A stretch of 56,074 nt of DNA from Bacteroidales bacterium UBA1187 (GTDB lineage: Bacteria; Bacteroidota; Bacteroidia; Bacteroidales; Paludibacteraceae), in assembly GCA_002309835.1 (NCBI GenBank), contig DBYL01000003.1, positions 1-56,074 of the forward strand, in the 5' to 3' direction. The first letter of the stretch is position 1, and each line of letters starts with the position of its first letter. Positions 25,337 through 34,845 of the stretch are shown piece after piece. Under the pieces are notes generated by a model, which saw nothing but the letters and a program-made list of their open reading frames with translations, ran no database searches and was not told the origin of the DNA. The translations under genes and the position numbers were made by a program.

Positions 25337-26568
25337 TGAGCATTAATCCAAAAATAAGAATCCGCATGCCGAAATGGCAAACCATCAAAAGTGCTTCATG
25401 GGCAAAAGAATTGTTGCTCACCTTTGCCGGTGCTACGTTGTCGATTATTCTAACGTTTGGTACTGCGCACTTTGTTGACCAGAAAGAGCAAAAAGCCGAA
25501 GGCCGTCAGACAGCGATGATGGTGATCCACGATATGGAGAACTCGGCGGAGATCTTCCGTGAGTACGTCAAGCAGGAAGAGCAATGCTTCAATACCTCGC
25601 AGTATGTACGGGAGAACAAGCATGATATGGATGCTATCGGTGTGGACTCGTTGTTGGCGTTCGTGACATACGTCACTGCATCCGCAGGTCAGAATTATGT
25701 ATTCGACGACTCCAGCGAACGCACGTTTTTTAGTAGTCAGGATGCATGGAGGAATATCAATAACGCTGCATTTATTGATGCAGTTCAGGACTTCTATCAT
25801 CATCGTCGCGTGATATACTCGGTGTTGAATAAAGACTACCTATTCTCAAAGCCGGTAAGTAACGGAGAGTATTATCAGTTGTTACTGGAAAGTCCGAATT
25901 GGCAGGAGTTAGACACTGCCTTCTGGGTAAATTGCGCGAAGCGATACGTAGAGCGCAAGGATGTAGATATATACGTAGGGTATTCCTTTGTTCGCCGCAG
26001 GTATTTCAACGAGTATGCGGATACCTTCCGCTCGATGGCCAATCGCTGTAAGTTCATGATGGGCATCTCGGACGAGGAGTTAGCGCAATATGTGCAGAAT
26101 AAGGCACGCACGGGCAAACCCTTAACCGAAAGAAAACTCGTTGGTCAATGGAAGATGCAGACGGCTGATGATCTGGACGCGGAGCGCGAGTACCGGAGTG
26201 ACCATACGTTCACTACCTCGTTTGTTCAATATATGTCCTATTCGTATTATACAGGACAAATCGTGTTGAAGTGCACGCTCAACGGTTCATGGGAGTTACG
26301 TGGAGACTCGTTGATTACCGAGCAGCACCCGGATTATAGCTACTCCTTCGACCGCAGTCAGATTCATTACCAGCCGGAGCAGGAAGAGGCAGTGGAACGT
26401 CTAATAGAAGCATGGAGACAAAGCGTCATCGCTTCGCTGGATCAGATGACAAAAGCACAAGGCGAACAGCAGAAATCCGTGTTCGCCTCGATAGATGCCT
26501 CCGGCAACAAGATTGAGTTGCGGGATGCGGATGGAGTAGTATATCTTATCCGTTCCGGTAAGCCTTAG
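25336..26568 (+). CDS. Membrane-anchored protein of unknown function
   Basis: The 410-residue protein has one hydrophobic helix (about residues 25-46, KELLLTFAGATLSIILTF) near the N-terminus, then a long soluble region: first helical (EKAEGRQTAMMVIHDMENSAEI), then a beta-rich segment around LVGQWKMQTADDLD and LNGSWELRGDSLI that resembles lipocalin-like domains of Bacteroidota. I do not recognise the family. It is the last gene of the plus unit and its stop starts a perfect TAGGCG-TTA-CGCCTA hairpin. Confidence 0.72.
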   Translation: MSINPKIRIRMPKWQTIKSASWAKELLLTFAGATLSIILTFGTAHFVDQKEQKAEGRQTAMMVIHDMENSAEIFREYVKQEEQCFNTSQYVRENKHDMDAIGVDSLLAFVTYVTASAGQNYVFDDSSERTFFSSQDAWRNINNAAFIDAVQDFYHHRRVIYSVLNKDYLFSKPVSNGEYYQLLLESPNWQELDTAFWVNCAKRYVERKDVDIYVGYSFVRRRYFNEYADTFRSMANRCKFMMGISDEELAQYVQNKARTGKPLTERKLVGQWKMQTADDLDAEREYRSDHTFTTSFVQYMSYSYYTGQIVLKCTLNGSWELRGDSLITEQHPDYSYSFDRSQIHYQPEQEEAVERLIEAWRQSVIASLDQMTKAQGEQQKSVFASIDASGNKIELRDADGVVYLIRSGKP

Positions 26569-27391
26569 GCGTTACGCCTACATGTGCTTTAAAGAAACGG
26601 TTGAAGAAGGCTACGTTGTCAAAGCCTAACGTAAGCGCAATCTCCTTAATCTGTAGATTCGTTATCTTCAATTGCGACTTCGCATCGGTGATGATGGCCT
26701 CTATAATGATGTCTCCTGCCGTGCGATCTCCTACCGATTTGATAGTAGAGCATAGATGCGGCAAAGTAAGTCGCATCGCTTCTGCATACTGACTCACATG
26801 ATGCCATTCTTGATAGTGCTGCAGTACTAACTGGCAGTAGTCTTGATAAATCTCCGTCTTACGATCCATCGGTTTTACCAAGTATTCGTCTTGCTCATGA
26901 GCGTACTTGGCGTAACTTGTTTGCAGTAGGTTGAAGATATGTACCATCTTCTCGCTGTCCAACATCGTCGGTTCTGCATTAAGTGCCTTCACTACTGTGT
27001 CGTACATCGAGCATAGCACTTCTGCATGATTTTCACTGATAGTCAGTTTCGGAGAATGGAGCTGCAGCGCAGAAAGCGACATGCGGTTATTCACCGTATG
27101 TTTCTCTAAGAACTTGCTGCCGAAAACAATCCAATATACTAAAGCGTCGTCAGAGAACTCGCGGATAAGCAGAAAACTTCCCGGCTCCAGCAACAATACA
27201 TCGTTTGCCTTAAAATCGTATTCTGTTACATTAATCGTAGCATGCGCAGTACCGCGCACAAGGAGCGCGTATACACCGCATTTGATTTTACAGGGGTAAC
27301 GACCGTATTCATTCATCAGTTTACCACTGGCGTCACCGATCATGTAATCACCGTACGGACAATCTACAATAGGAATATTATTTTCTTTCAT
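26546..27391 (-). CDS. AraC-family transcriptional regulator
   Basis: The 281-residue protein begins MKENNIPIVDCPYGDYMIGD with a cupin-like N-terminal part (KCGVYALLVRGTAHATINV, FKANDVLLLEPGSFLLI) and ends in a two-helix AraC DNA-binding domain (LKITNLQIKEIALTLGFDN, FFNRFFKAHVGVTPKAYR). It may sense a small molecule through the cupin part. The frame is open to 27499, but that lies beyond the promoter, so the ATG at 27391 is chosen. It is divergent from the OmpA-family gene and overlaps the upstream plus gene by 23 nt at the 3' ends. Confidence 0.9.
   Translation of the reverse strand: MKENNIPIVDCPYGDYMIGDASGKLMNEYGRYPCKIKCGVYALLVRGTAHATINVTEYDFKANDVLLLEPGSFLLIREFSDDALVYWIVFGSKFLEKHTVNNRMSLSALQLHSPKLTISENHAEVLCSMYDTVVKALNAEPTMLDSEKMVHIFNLLQTSYAKYAHEQDEYLVKPMDRKTEIYQDYCQLVLQHYQEWHHVSQYAEAMRLTLPHLCSTIKSVGDRTAGDIIIEAIITDAKSQLKITNLQIKEIALTLGFDNVAFFNRFFKAHVGVTPKAYRNG
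26566..26580. other. Hairpin at the stop codon of the 410-aa gene, inside the AraC gene
   Basis: TAGGCG, loop TTA, CGCCTA is a perfect 6-bp GC-rich stem that begins with the stop codon of the plus gene. No T-tract follows, so it is not a standard terminator. On the minus strand it encodes GVTPK, a conserved AraC stretch. Confidence 0.5.
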
Positions 27392-27417
27392 CTTAATAAT
27401 TGTATCGAAATTTGCTG

Positions 27418-27448
27418 CAAAGATAGTAGTTTTTTTTGAATAATGCAA
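27418..27448 (-). promoter_or_regulatory. Promoter of the AraC-family gene
   Basis: On the minus strand TTG (27448-27446), 20 nt, TATCTTTG (27425-27418). The leader is about 20 nt. Confidence 0.8.
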
Positions 27449-27485
27449 ATAAATCGTACAATTTTGATAAAAATGACAAGTGTAC

Positions 27486-27516
27486 TTGCATATGTGCAAT
27501 TTTTATTGTAATTTTG
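27486..27516 (+). promoter_or_regulatory. Promoter of the OmpA-family operon
   Basis: TTG (27486-27488), 20 nt, TAATTTTG (27509-27516). The -33 region is the dyad TTGCATATGTGCAA. The AraC regulator is encoded just upstream on the other strand. Confidence 0.8.
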
Positions 27517-27537
27517 CACCGCAAAATTTAGTTAAGC

Positions 27538-29136
27538 ATGAGACGTTTTATTTGTTTGTGCATTACGGTGGTGATTGTTCTCGGTGCATGGAGTCAGGTT
27601 AAGTTACCGCAAGTGCGTGCATTAGAGGGCCAAGGATGGCAAGTGCAACACTCAGTGATGAGTTGGGATTCGCTGAGTATCTATTTCTCCGCCCGTGGCC
27701 CGGAGGACCATAGTTTTGACCTCTATATCCTTCACGCAGATGGCTACCGATGGGGAAAGCCGGAGCGATTGACAGCACTTTGTACGGATGCAGATGAGTG
27801 CTGGCCTTCTGTCAGTAGCGATGAGGGGATGATTCTCTATGTGGTGAATAATCATATATGGCGGGCATGGCATCGTGGAGAACAATGGACAGAAGCGGCG
27901 CCAATTATTATCACGAATGGTCATGATAGCCAACCTCAACTGCTGGAAGATAACCGTACATTGCTGTTCGAGCGCCAAGATGTAACAAAGAAAGGGGATG
28001 GCCCATGGCGTCACTATACGGCCACTATGATGGATGATCATAACTGGACTTTCCCGCAGGAATATACCGAGCGTCCGCAGGCAGAGCCCATTTTGGCATT
28101 AAGCGGTACAATCATTGCTGCGAAAAGTGGTAGACCGTTACCGAATGGTCGTGTGATGGTATATAATGCCGTGAATGAACAACTGAAGCAGACAGCACGT
28201 GTGCATCCGGTAACAGGTCATTGGCGTGTTGCCCTGGCGGCAAAACAACAATATCGCATAGCGCTTACTGCAAAAGATTTTTCATATCATTATATATATA
28301 TGCGCACGAGCGCGCTTGATGCGCGTGAAGAACGTGAAGTAGGGGAAATCAAATTGGATAATCAATTGGCCTTGACGCTGAATACCTACGATGCCGAGAC
28401 GCAAGACATCCTCGCTTCTACCCAAAAGGTATTACCATTAGGTAAGATGCATGAGATAGCCCTGAAGCAATCTGGATATTCCGATACATTATTGGTAGTG
28501 AATACGCTTCGGCCGACTGTATTCACGGAAACGGAATTGGATATCCCATTGCGTCCAAGAAAGAGTCTGCATCATTTCCGTGTAACGAATAGACAAGATA
28601 GTACGCCGGTGACGGAAGCGACGCTACGTTTGGATGGTCAAGAAACGGCGGTGGATACAGCATTGCGTATAGGACGTGAACTGTCGTTGCAAGTGTCCGC
28701 TCCGGGTTATCTGTTCTTTGATACACTTATCCACACTGGCAAAGATACCCAAGAACGCACGGTGGATGTCCGGTTGCAACCGCTGCAGAAAGATCTGGTA
28801 CTGCAGTTGCGTAATATCCAATTTGAATATGCATCGCACGAACTGACAGAGAGTTCCAATGACGCTTTGGAGGCGTTGGCGCAGTTGATGCTTATCAACC
28901 CCACACTTCGTATCGAACTCTCCGCACACACGGATGACCAAGGCTCTGACCGCTATAACGATCGTTTGTCCTCTTTACGCGGAGAGGCGGTCGCCAATTG
29001 GTTGGTTCAGCATGGCATAGATAGCAAGCGGATGGAAGCGAAGGGCTATGGTAAACGTAAACCTTTAGTGCCTAACGATAGTGATGAGAATAGGGCATTG
29101 AATAGGCGCGTAGAGATTAAAGTAATAGAATTCTAA
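27538..29136 (+). CDS. OmpA-family protein with PD40-like and carboxypeptidase-like domains
   Basis: The 532-residue secreted protein has a signal peptide (MRRFICLCITVVIVLGAWSQ), a PD40/WD40-like beta-propeller fragment (about 45-150, with DSLSIYFSARGP and DEGMILYVVNNHIWRA), a carboxypeptidase-regulatory-like beta domain (about 186-260, LSGTIIAAKSGRPLPNG), a second beta region, and a C-terminal OmpA peptidoglycan-binding domain (about 425-532; IELSAHTDDQGSDRYNDRLSSLRGEAV, NRRVEIKV). PorE of the type IX secretion system has the same parts plus an N-terminal TPR, which is missing here. It is therefore PorE-like but could be another OmpA-type envelope protein. Confidence 0.82.
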   Translation: MRRFICLCITVVIVLGAWSQVKLPQVRALEGQGWQVQHSVMSWDSLSIYFSARGPEDHSFDLYILHADGYRWGKPERLTALCTDADECWPSVSSDEGMILYVVNNHIWRAWHRGEQWTEAAPIIITNGHDSQPQLLEDNRTLLFERQDVTKKGDGPWRHYTATMMDDHNWTFPQEYTERPQAEPILALSGTIIAAKSGRPLPNGRVMVYNAVNEQLKQTARVHPVTGHWRVALAAKQQYRIALTAKDFSYHYIYMRTSALDAREEREVGEIKLDNQLALTLNTYDAETQDILASTQKVLPLGKMHEIALKQSGYSDTLLVVNTLRPTVFTETELDIPLRPRKSLHHFRVTNRQDSTPVTEATLRLDGQETAVDTALRIGRELSLQVSAPGYLFFDTLIHTGKDTQERTVDVRLQPLQKDLVLQLRNIQFEYASHELTESSNDALEALAQLMLINPTLRIELSAHTDDQGSDRYNDRLSSLRGEAVANWLVQHGIDSKRMEAKGYGKRKPLVPNDSDENRALNRRVEIKVIEF

Positions 29137-29140
29137 GCTT

Positions 29141-30547
29141 ATGAAACGGTATATTTTCATATCTATGTTCTACTTCGCATGCCTGAGTGGCATAGCGCAA
29201 GAGAAATATAGCGTAGTATTGGAGCAGAGTAAACAACTTAGCCCCTACGAGGCTATCTATCTGCTGACTGAGTACCAGTCCTGGAAACCGGAACTGCCGG
29301 CAGTGTACTATGAGATAGGAAACCGGTGTTATGATTTGTTACCTACGCGCGATGCGTTGCATAACTACGAGGAGTTAACGACCCTTCTCTATCAGTCGCG
29401 TCTGTTCTATGGTAACTGTTTGCATTTCGCGAAAGACCAGAAACTTCCCGGATGGCAGTATGCGGAAATAGCGGGAGATGCCAAGCGCATAGAGTATGCC
29501 CAATTAGAACAATATATTCGTCCACGATTGGCAGAGATTAAACGTCAGCAGATAGCCTGCGACTCTATCCATAATAGTTTTGTGAGGATGGCAGAGCGCT
29601 ACAATAACTGTCAGACTATCTTCACGGATTTCTTGACGCATTACACCCGCGAGAAGACCGCACACCTGCAGTTACAACCCGAAGAGAGAGCGATGTTAGT
29701 ACGTCTTCAACAGACGGCAGATAGTTTAGAGAAAGATATAGAGACGTATCAACAGGCGCTAACCTTGCAAGCTATCGAAGGCTACAACCCGACTTTCCGG
29801 AAAGAGGAGGTTGTTCTCTATCGTTTGGATGGTCTGACGCATACAGACTTTCTGCAAAATGACATCGCGCTGTGGGATTACAGCCAATGGGTAAGTAGTT
29901 TCTTGGACGAGCAGGTGAACGTCTATGAAAGGCTGTATGCTGATGTGGCGAAAGAGAAGCAACAGTTAGACAAACAAGTGGCACGTTATATCTCCGGTCA
30001 TTCAATCTCCGGAAAGACGGATGAGTCACTCATGGGCCGTTGTGCTCGTTTAGGACTTCGTACTCCACAGACCGATTCTATTCAAACGATGCAACAATTG
30101 GTGCGTCATGGCGCAGCGGAACAGCTGATTGCTAAAACGACTAAGCCACAAAGCATCCGTGAATTCATTCCTACCTTGCAGATAGCAGCTGTCAATTATT
30201 CGGCTACGCCGGATAGTGCTCAGCAGTTGATGAGAGCTCATGTAATAAAAATGGCAGAACCGTTGCGTATCCAGCAACAAGCAACTTATACGCACCCCGT
30301 TTCCGGAGATGTAATCCGTTATACGCCGCAGGAAGGTGAGAATGTGCTTTGTTTGATACCGGACGATAAAGACTTCCGTTGTGTAGTCTGCAACGAGCAG
30401 GGAACACGCGTGCTTATCCTTACTCGTGAGATGGAGATACAACGCGTGGCACTGCAGGTAAATGCAGAGCAACCGCTCTTATGCACGAAGATTCCGGGAG
30501 GACAATGGGCACTCGTGACCGGTAAAAACCTTTATTTCTTTGAGTAA
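29141..30547 (+). CDS. Secreted helical protein of unknown function
   Basis: The 468-residue product begins with a signal peptide (MKRYIFISMFYFACLSGIAQ). Most of it is helical, with TPR-like and coiled-coil stretches (YEAIYLLTEYQSWKPELPAVYYEIGNR region; MVRLQQTADSLEKDIETY region), and the C-terminal 80 residues are beta-rich. No family is recognised. It begins 4 nt after the OmpA-family gene, so the two are translated from one message, and may be partners in the periplasm. It overlaps aroB by 8 nt. Confidence 0.78.
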   Translation: MKRYIFISMFYFACLSGIAQEKYSVVLEQSKQLSPYEAIYLLTEYQSWKPELPAVYYEIGNRCYDLLPTRDALHNYEELTTLLYQSRLFYGNCLHFAKDQKLPGWQYAEIAGDAKRIEYAQLEQYIRPRLAEIKRQQIACDSIHNSFVRMAERYNNCQTIFTDFLTHYTREKTAHLQLQPEERAMLVRLQQTADSLEKDIETYQQALTLQAIEGYNPTFRKEEVVLYRLDGLTHTDFLQNDIALWDYSQWVSSFLDEQVNVYERLYADVAKEKQQLDKQVARYISGHSISGKTDESLMGRCARLGLRTPQTDSIQTMQQLVRHGAAEQLIAKTTKPQSIREFIPTLQIAAVNYSATPDSAQQLMRAHVIKMAEPLRIQQQATYTHPVSGDVIRYTPQEGENVLCLIPDDKDFRCVVCNEQGTRVLILTREMEIQRVALQVNAEQPLLCTKIPGGQWALVTGKNLYFFE

Positions 30548-31553
30548 AATGATGTGTGCGGATATCATCAAAGCCTTACAACCTATTGTTGCGCGGTATG
30601 AAGCGGAGCAAGTGGGAGTGCTGATAGATGCGGCATTGGAATGCGATGTGCTTACTTCTCGCTTTCCTACCTTACGTATGGAAGTGAGTGAGGAGCGGAA
30701 ATCGCTGGAGAAGGTAGAGCAGATTTGGGATTTCCTTTTCGCGCAGGGTATTACTCGGCGCGGGCTACTTATCTGTATAGGTGGCGGAGTAATCACGGAT
30801 ATAGGAGGCTTTGCTGCTGCGACCTACAAGCGTGGCATAGATTATATCAATATTCCGACTACATTGCTCGCGATGATTGATGCTTCTTCCGGAGGCAAGA
30901 CAGGTATCAACTATCATGGTCTCAAGAATAGCGTCGGTTGTTTTGCTCCACCGGTAGAAACGCTCATTAGTCCGCAGTGGCTAAAGACTTTACCTGCTGC
31001 CCAATGGCTTAGCGGATTTGGAGAGATGCTCAAGACGGGACTGATTAGCCAACCTGCATTATGGCACCAGCTGCTGCAGTATGATTTGGAGGTCATGGAT
31101 AGCGAGGCACTAATGCCGCTTATTGAGCAATGCGTGGCGTGCAAGGAGAGCATCGTAGCCGCAGATCCGAAAGAAACGGGACCGCGTAAGGTTCTTAACT
31201 TCGGTCATACTTTCGGTCATGCGTTGGAAGAGCTGTCTTTAGATGCTATGCCTCATGGCTATGCTGTCGTTTATGGTCTGATAGCGGAGTTGTACTTGAG
31301 TGTGACGAATTTAGGTTGCCCTAAGGAACCGTTGCAGCAGTTGACACAACTGATGCTTCATTATTACGGTCGTCCGCAATGCAAGTGCTCCGAGCGTGAA
31401 CAGTTGGTTCGCTTGATGCAGCAAGATAAAAAGAACGAGCGCACAGCCGAAATCAACTGTACGCTCATTCGAGAAGTAGGTATGCCTGTAATCAATCAAG
31501 TGATTACTCCGGCTGAAGCGTTGGAGGCCTTAGAGTATCTTTTCTCCCTGTAA
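30540..31553 (+). CDS. aroB: 3-dehydroquinate synthase
   Basis: The 337-residue enzyme makes 3-dehydroquinate in the shikimate pathway, with NAD and a divalent metal. IGGGVITDIGGFAAATYKRG is the NAD/phosphate loop, PTTLLAMIDASSGGKTGIN follows, and LNFGHTFGHALE has the metal His. It is slightly shorter at the N-terminus than most AroB. The start overlaps the previous gene by 8 nt; the end overlaps the secreted-protein gene on the minus strand by 24 nt. Confidence 0.94.
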   Translation: MSKMMCADIIKALQPIVARYEAEQVGVLIDAALECDVLTSRFPTLRMEVSEERKSLEKVEQIWDFLFAQGITRRGLLICIGGGVITDIGGFAAATYKRGIDYINIPTTLLAMIDASSGGKTGINYHGLKNSVGCFAPPVETLISPQWLKTLPAAQWLSGFGEMLKTGLISQPALWHQLLQYDLEVMDSEALMPLIEQCVACKESIVAADPKETGPRKVLNFGHTFGHALEELSLDAMPHGYAVVYGLIAELYLSVTNLGCPKEPLQQLTQLMLHYYGRPQCKCSEREQLVRLMQQDKKNERTAEINCTLIREVGMPVINQVITPAEALEALEYLFSL

Positions 31554-33512
31554 GGTATATACCCCTTTATCGGTTTCTACCACTATCACGCCTTCTCGCA
31601 AGATAAGGCGTGCTTTGTTTTGCAACCCTTCTGTTTCTTCGATGCCTTCTGAAGCCGACTCTTGTTTTACGATATACAGCGTAACGAGGTCACGGTCATA
31701 ACTAATGATGGCATAGACGCGCGTGGGGAGTCCTGTATCAAAACTCGAGAGGTTAAATTTATTCTCCACGGCGTAAGTCTGACCATTATATGTCAGGCTT
31801 GTCCATCCGTTCACTACTGCATTCTCCAACAATAGATAGCGACATACGTCGGCCGAGTCGATAACAGCAGGAGCAGGTTCCGGTAATACTTCGCTATTCG
31901 TACCGATCTTAAACTGCTCTGTTGGAGAAATTTCAGGTACACCGAAATAGTTGACGAAACGCCCTACCACTCCGGAAAGCGGATCACCGGCCTTGACATC
32001 TGCGCCGTAACGCTTGCCGGAGACACCATCTCCGCGGTCGAAGAGTAACATCGAACCCGTATTATCGCGCACGTAAATATAGGTGTCGTATTTCTTGGTC
32101 ACCACTACATCGTTCAGATAGACGGTTGCATTATCCACGGACCGCACCGCCTCTGCAACGGTGAGTTGGCGCTGAACGGTGAGAAGAACCGCTACTTGGG
32201 TGCTGGTCTCACCACTGGTCAAGACAAGTGTATCTACATAATGTCCGGGAGCAACATTGGTGTAGGAGATGGTAAGTGCATCGCCATCACGATCCAGAAG
32301 TGCCGAAGACACAGCAAAAACATCTCCATGCTTAAGACTGACAGAGATGTCTTCCGTGAGTTTATTGGCATTGACGGTGATGGCGCGTTCTCCGGAGGTC
32401 TCCAGCGTTGTACCGAAGTTCACCAGCGGTGCTACGATAGCCGGCACATCTCCGGTAGCTTCTACTCTGCGGTATAGGCAGACAGGTGTCTGCGAACGAC
32501 TTTCATAGCACGCAAACAGTGTCGGGTTATTCGATGCATTATATTGGATTATTTTTCCTTTGCTAGTGCCGAGGTTGGTGATAACTGCTTCGCCGCCTTC
32601 TTCAATCGCAATATTCCAATATCCGTAGTTGCCGTAGGCGTCACTCTCCACATTATTCCAAATAGCCAGACGGTTCTTGGTCTGACCTCCAGAAGCTACC
32701 AAATAGGCTTCTTCATAGCGAATCTCATCCTGGAAGATAAATGCCGTTTGGCCTTTGAGGGTTGTCTTGCGAAGCGTATAGATAGCACTCTCATCCGCAT
32801 CTACCATGGAGCGGTCTGCGGAATAACGTCCTTTGATAGCATGGATATTATTGCTGCTTATGTATTCGTCGAAATATCCCATGATATAGTTCACTCCTTC
32901 TTTTGCGACACCGAAGATCACTTGGTCGGAGTCCTGCAGTTGGTTTACGTTCGTCACCAACTGATACGTATCCATCGTGAAGACGGAACTTCCTCCTGCT
33001 GCCGAGCGGATAGAGATAGAGTTGATGTTGATGGAATTTTCAGTGCAAGTAACCCAGAATTTAATCTTACCCGTTTGCGGCGTGGTCAACGTGATAACCG
33101 AGTCACGGGTATAATCTCCTTTTCCGTCGGTGGGCTTAGTGACTACAATGCTATCCTTCTCATTCTCTCCTATCTGGACATAGATGATTCCTTTGCCCTT
33201 GCTTTTGTTCTGACAGAAGTTGAAGGTTATACGACGCACATCTTCGAATGTTTGTACCGAGGTAGCACCAGCTCCGGAAGTGCCGGTCTTTACACTGGCT
33301 CCCACTCCATAAGGCAAACCTTGCGCATCGGTATAACCCTTATTGTACTCATATGCATCTTTATCACTTGTCCATCCATCCGTTTTGTTATCACAGACGG
33401 TAGCCCCTACTTTACTCGCCCAGGATTTTGATGTAAATGTGTAGGTTGTCACACCCGCGAAAAGCGGGACACAACAGATAGCCATTATAATGGCTGAAAA
33501 GATTTTTCTCAT
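31530..33512 (-). CDS. Secreted protein with probable type IX C-terminal tail
   Basis: The 660-residue product has a signal peptide (MRKIFSAIIMAICCVPLFAGV), a jelly-roll-like first part (to about 170), a middle segment with VTNVNQLQDSDQVIFGVAKEG, a beta-sandwich domain (about 370-455) and an OB-like domain (about 460-560, TVYLNDVVVTKKYDTYIYVRDN). The last 30 residues, RLILREGVIVVETDKGVYTL ending GEKIL, resemble the short C-terminal signals of Bacteroidales type IX cargo. I do not recognise a catalytic site. Its last 24 nt are antisense to the aroB end. Confidence 0.78.
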   Translation of the reverse strand: MRKIFSAIIMAICCVPLFAGVTTYTFTSKSWASKVGATVCDNKTDGWTSDKDAYEYNKGYTDAQGLPYGVGASVKTGTSGAGATSVQTFEDVRRITFNFCQNKSKGKGIIYVQIGENEKDSIVVTKPTDGKGDYTRDSVITLTTPQTGKIKFWVTCTENSININSISIRSAAGGSSVFTMDTYQLVTNVNQLQDSDQVIFGVAKEGVNYIMGYFDEYISSNNIHAIKGRYSADRSMVDADESAIYTLRKTTLKGQTAFIFQDEIRYEEAYLVASGGQTKNRLAIWNNVESDAYGNYGYWNIAIEEGGEAVITNLGTSKGKIIQYNASNNPTLFACYESRSQTPVCLYRRVEATGDVPAIVAPLVNFGTTLETSGERAITVNANKLTEDISVSLKHGDVFAVSSALLDRDGDALTISYTNVAPGHYVDTLVLTSGETSTQVAVLLTVQRQLTVAEAVRSVDNATVYLNDVVVTKKYDTYIYVRDNTGSMLLFDRGDGVSGKRYGADVKAGDPLSGVVGRFVNYFGVPEISPTEQFKIGTNSEVLPEPAPAVIDSADVCRYLLLENAVVNGWTSLTYNGQTYAVENKFNLSSFDTGLPTRVYAIISYDRDLVTLYIVKQESASEGIEETEGLQNKARLILREGVIVVETDKGVYTLQGEKIL

Positions 33513-33533
33513 GATATGAATTGATTTAAGATT

Positions 33534-34460
33534 CTATTTCTCGTACGCTGCCACGATGTGCTTTACGAGCGGATGGCGAACGATGTCTTTCTCGTTAAAC
33601 TGGATAATCTTGATGCCTTTGATGTTTTTGAAACGCTCGAGGGCATCGCGAAGACCTGATTTCTGCGTTGGCGGCAGGTCTATTTGCGTCATGTCGCCCG
33701 TAACGATCATCTTTCCTCCGAATCCCAGACGGGTAAGGAACATCTTCAGTTGCAGCGTAGTCGTGTTCTGCGCTTCATCCAGGATAACCACGGCATCCGA
33801 GAGCGTTCGACCACGCATGAAAGCTAATGGAGCAATCTGGATGGTCCCCTTCTCCATGTATTCGTTCAGTTTTGCAGCAGGAATCATATCTTGCAGTGCA
33901 TCATAAAGAGGCTGCAAATACGGGTCGATTTTCTCTTTCATGTCTCCCGGGAGGAAACCTAATTTTTCTCCTGCTTCAACGGCAGGGCGAGAGAGGATGA
34001 TTCGTCTTACCTCTTTGTTACGCAACGCGCGTACGGCGAGCGCAATAGCAGTATAGGTCTTTCCACTACCGGCAGGGCCGACGGCAAAGAGCAAGTCGTT
34101 CTCTTCGTAAGCTTTCACGAGCGCTTGCTGGTTGATGGAGCGGGCATAGATAGACTTGCCGTTTACGCCGTGAAGGATGAGGTTGTCAGTAGCCTGCTCA
34201 TGCGGTTTATCGCCATGCAGGAGCATGAGTATATCTTGCTCAGAGAGTCTGTTATTACGAATACAGAACTCTTCGCATATATGCAACGATTTCTCGAAGT
34301 TAGCAATTGCTCCTTCGGAGCCTGTTACCTTCACTTGATAACCACGAGCCACCACTCGTACATCGGGGTGTTGGTTTTTCAGGCAAAGTATATTCTGGTT
34401 ATTCACGCCGTAGAAGGTCGGCGTATCGAGGGAGTCGTTGAGAGATAATATTTGTTCCAT
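33534..34460 (-). CDS. phoH: PhoH-family ATPase
   Basis: The 308-residue protein has an N-terminal KH-like part (about 1-90), then a P-loop ATPase domain with GPAGSGKT (128-135), RPAVEAGEKLGFLPGD and VVILDEAQN as Walker B. PhoH proteins are RNA-linked ATPases, often next to ybeY, which is not seen here. The start is supported by alignment-like agreement of SLNDSLDTPTFYGVNNQN with related proteins. The first 62 nt overlap the 3' end of the upstream gene. Confidence 0.93.
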   Translation of the reverse strand: MEQILSLNDSLDTPTFYGVNNQNILCLKNQHPDVRVVARGYQVKVTGSEGAIANFEKSLHICEEFCIRNNRLSEQDILMLLHGDKPHEQATDNLILHGVNGKSIYARSINQQALVKAYEENDLLFAVGPAGSGKTYTAIALAVRALRNKEVRRIILSRPAVEAGEKLGFLPGDMKEKIDPYLQPLYDALQDMIPAAKLNEYMEKGTIQIAPLAFMRGRTLSDAVVILDEAQNTTTLQLKMFLTRLGFGGKMIVTGDMTQIDLPPTQKSGLRDALERFKNIKGIKIIQFNEKDIVRHPLVKHIVAAYEK

Positions 34461-34830
34461 TAGGTACTATTGTTACAAAAATCGATTGTGGTCCGTTATG
34501 CAGTAACAGATAAGGCACGTTAAGCCGGCGGTTGTATGTCACTGCTTGGTCAAGGGTCTTTTGCGTGAGGGCAACCGTTTCTGCTTTGCACTCAATAAGC
34601 ATGAGCGGGTTCATCTGGTGGTCATAAACCACCGCGTCACATCTTTTCTTTGCTTCACCAAGCGTGATGGCCGTTTCCACGGCAATGAGCGAAGCGGGAT
34701 AGTCTGCCTGTTCCACCAAGTGGTGAAGAAGTTGCTGACGCACCCACTCTTCAGGAGTGAGGCGCACCCATCGGTGACGCCACTCACAGAAGATCTGCTC
34801 TTTGCCGTTGTATAAACGAGTCCTAACCAC
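34399..34830 (-). CDS. Small PD-(D/E)XK-like protein (type I restriction R-subunit N-terminal-like)
   Basis: The 143-residue protein shows TPEEWVRQQLLHHLVEQ near the start and KRCDAVVYDHQMNPLMLIECKA (about residues 62-83), which fits the D...ExK nuclease core of the HsdR_N-like domain. No methylase or specificity subunit is nearby, so it is not a normal restriction system. In Bacteroidota this stand-alone domain is common and its role is unknown. It ends inside phoH (62-nt overlap in another frame), which is long for this window. Confidence 0.82.
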   Translation of the reverse strand: MVRTRLYNGKEQIFCEWRHRWVRLTPEEWVRQQLLHHLVEQADYPASLIAVETAITLGEAKKRCDAVVYDHQMNPLMLIECKAETVALTQKTLDQAVTYNRRLNVPYLLLHNGPQSIFVTIVPNGTNIISQRLPRYADLLRRE

Positions 34831-34845
34831 TAATCCACTAATCCG

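Noticed and set aside
32544..33431. 295-codon plus-strand frame opposite the 660-residue secreted protein
   Set aside because: The minus frame has a signal peptide and sorting-like tail; the plus frame has neither promoter nor domains.
34399..34830. A restriction-modification or defence system
   Set aside because: No methylase, specificity subunit or other defence gene is nearby; the nuclease-like protein sits among housekeeping genes.
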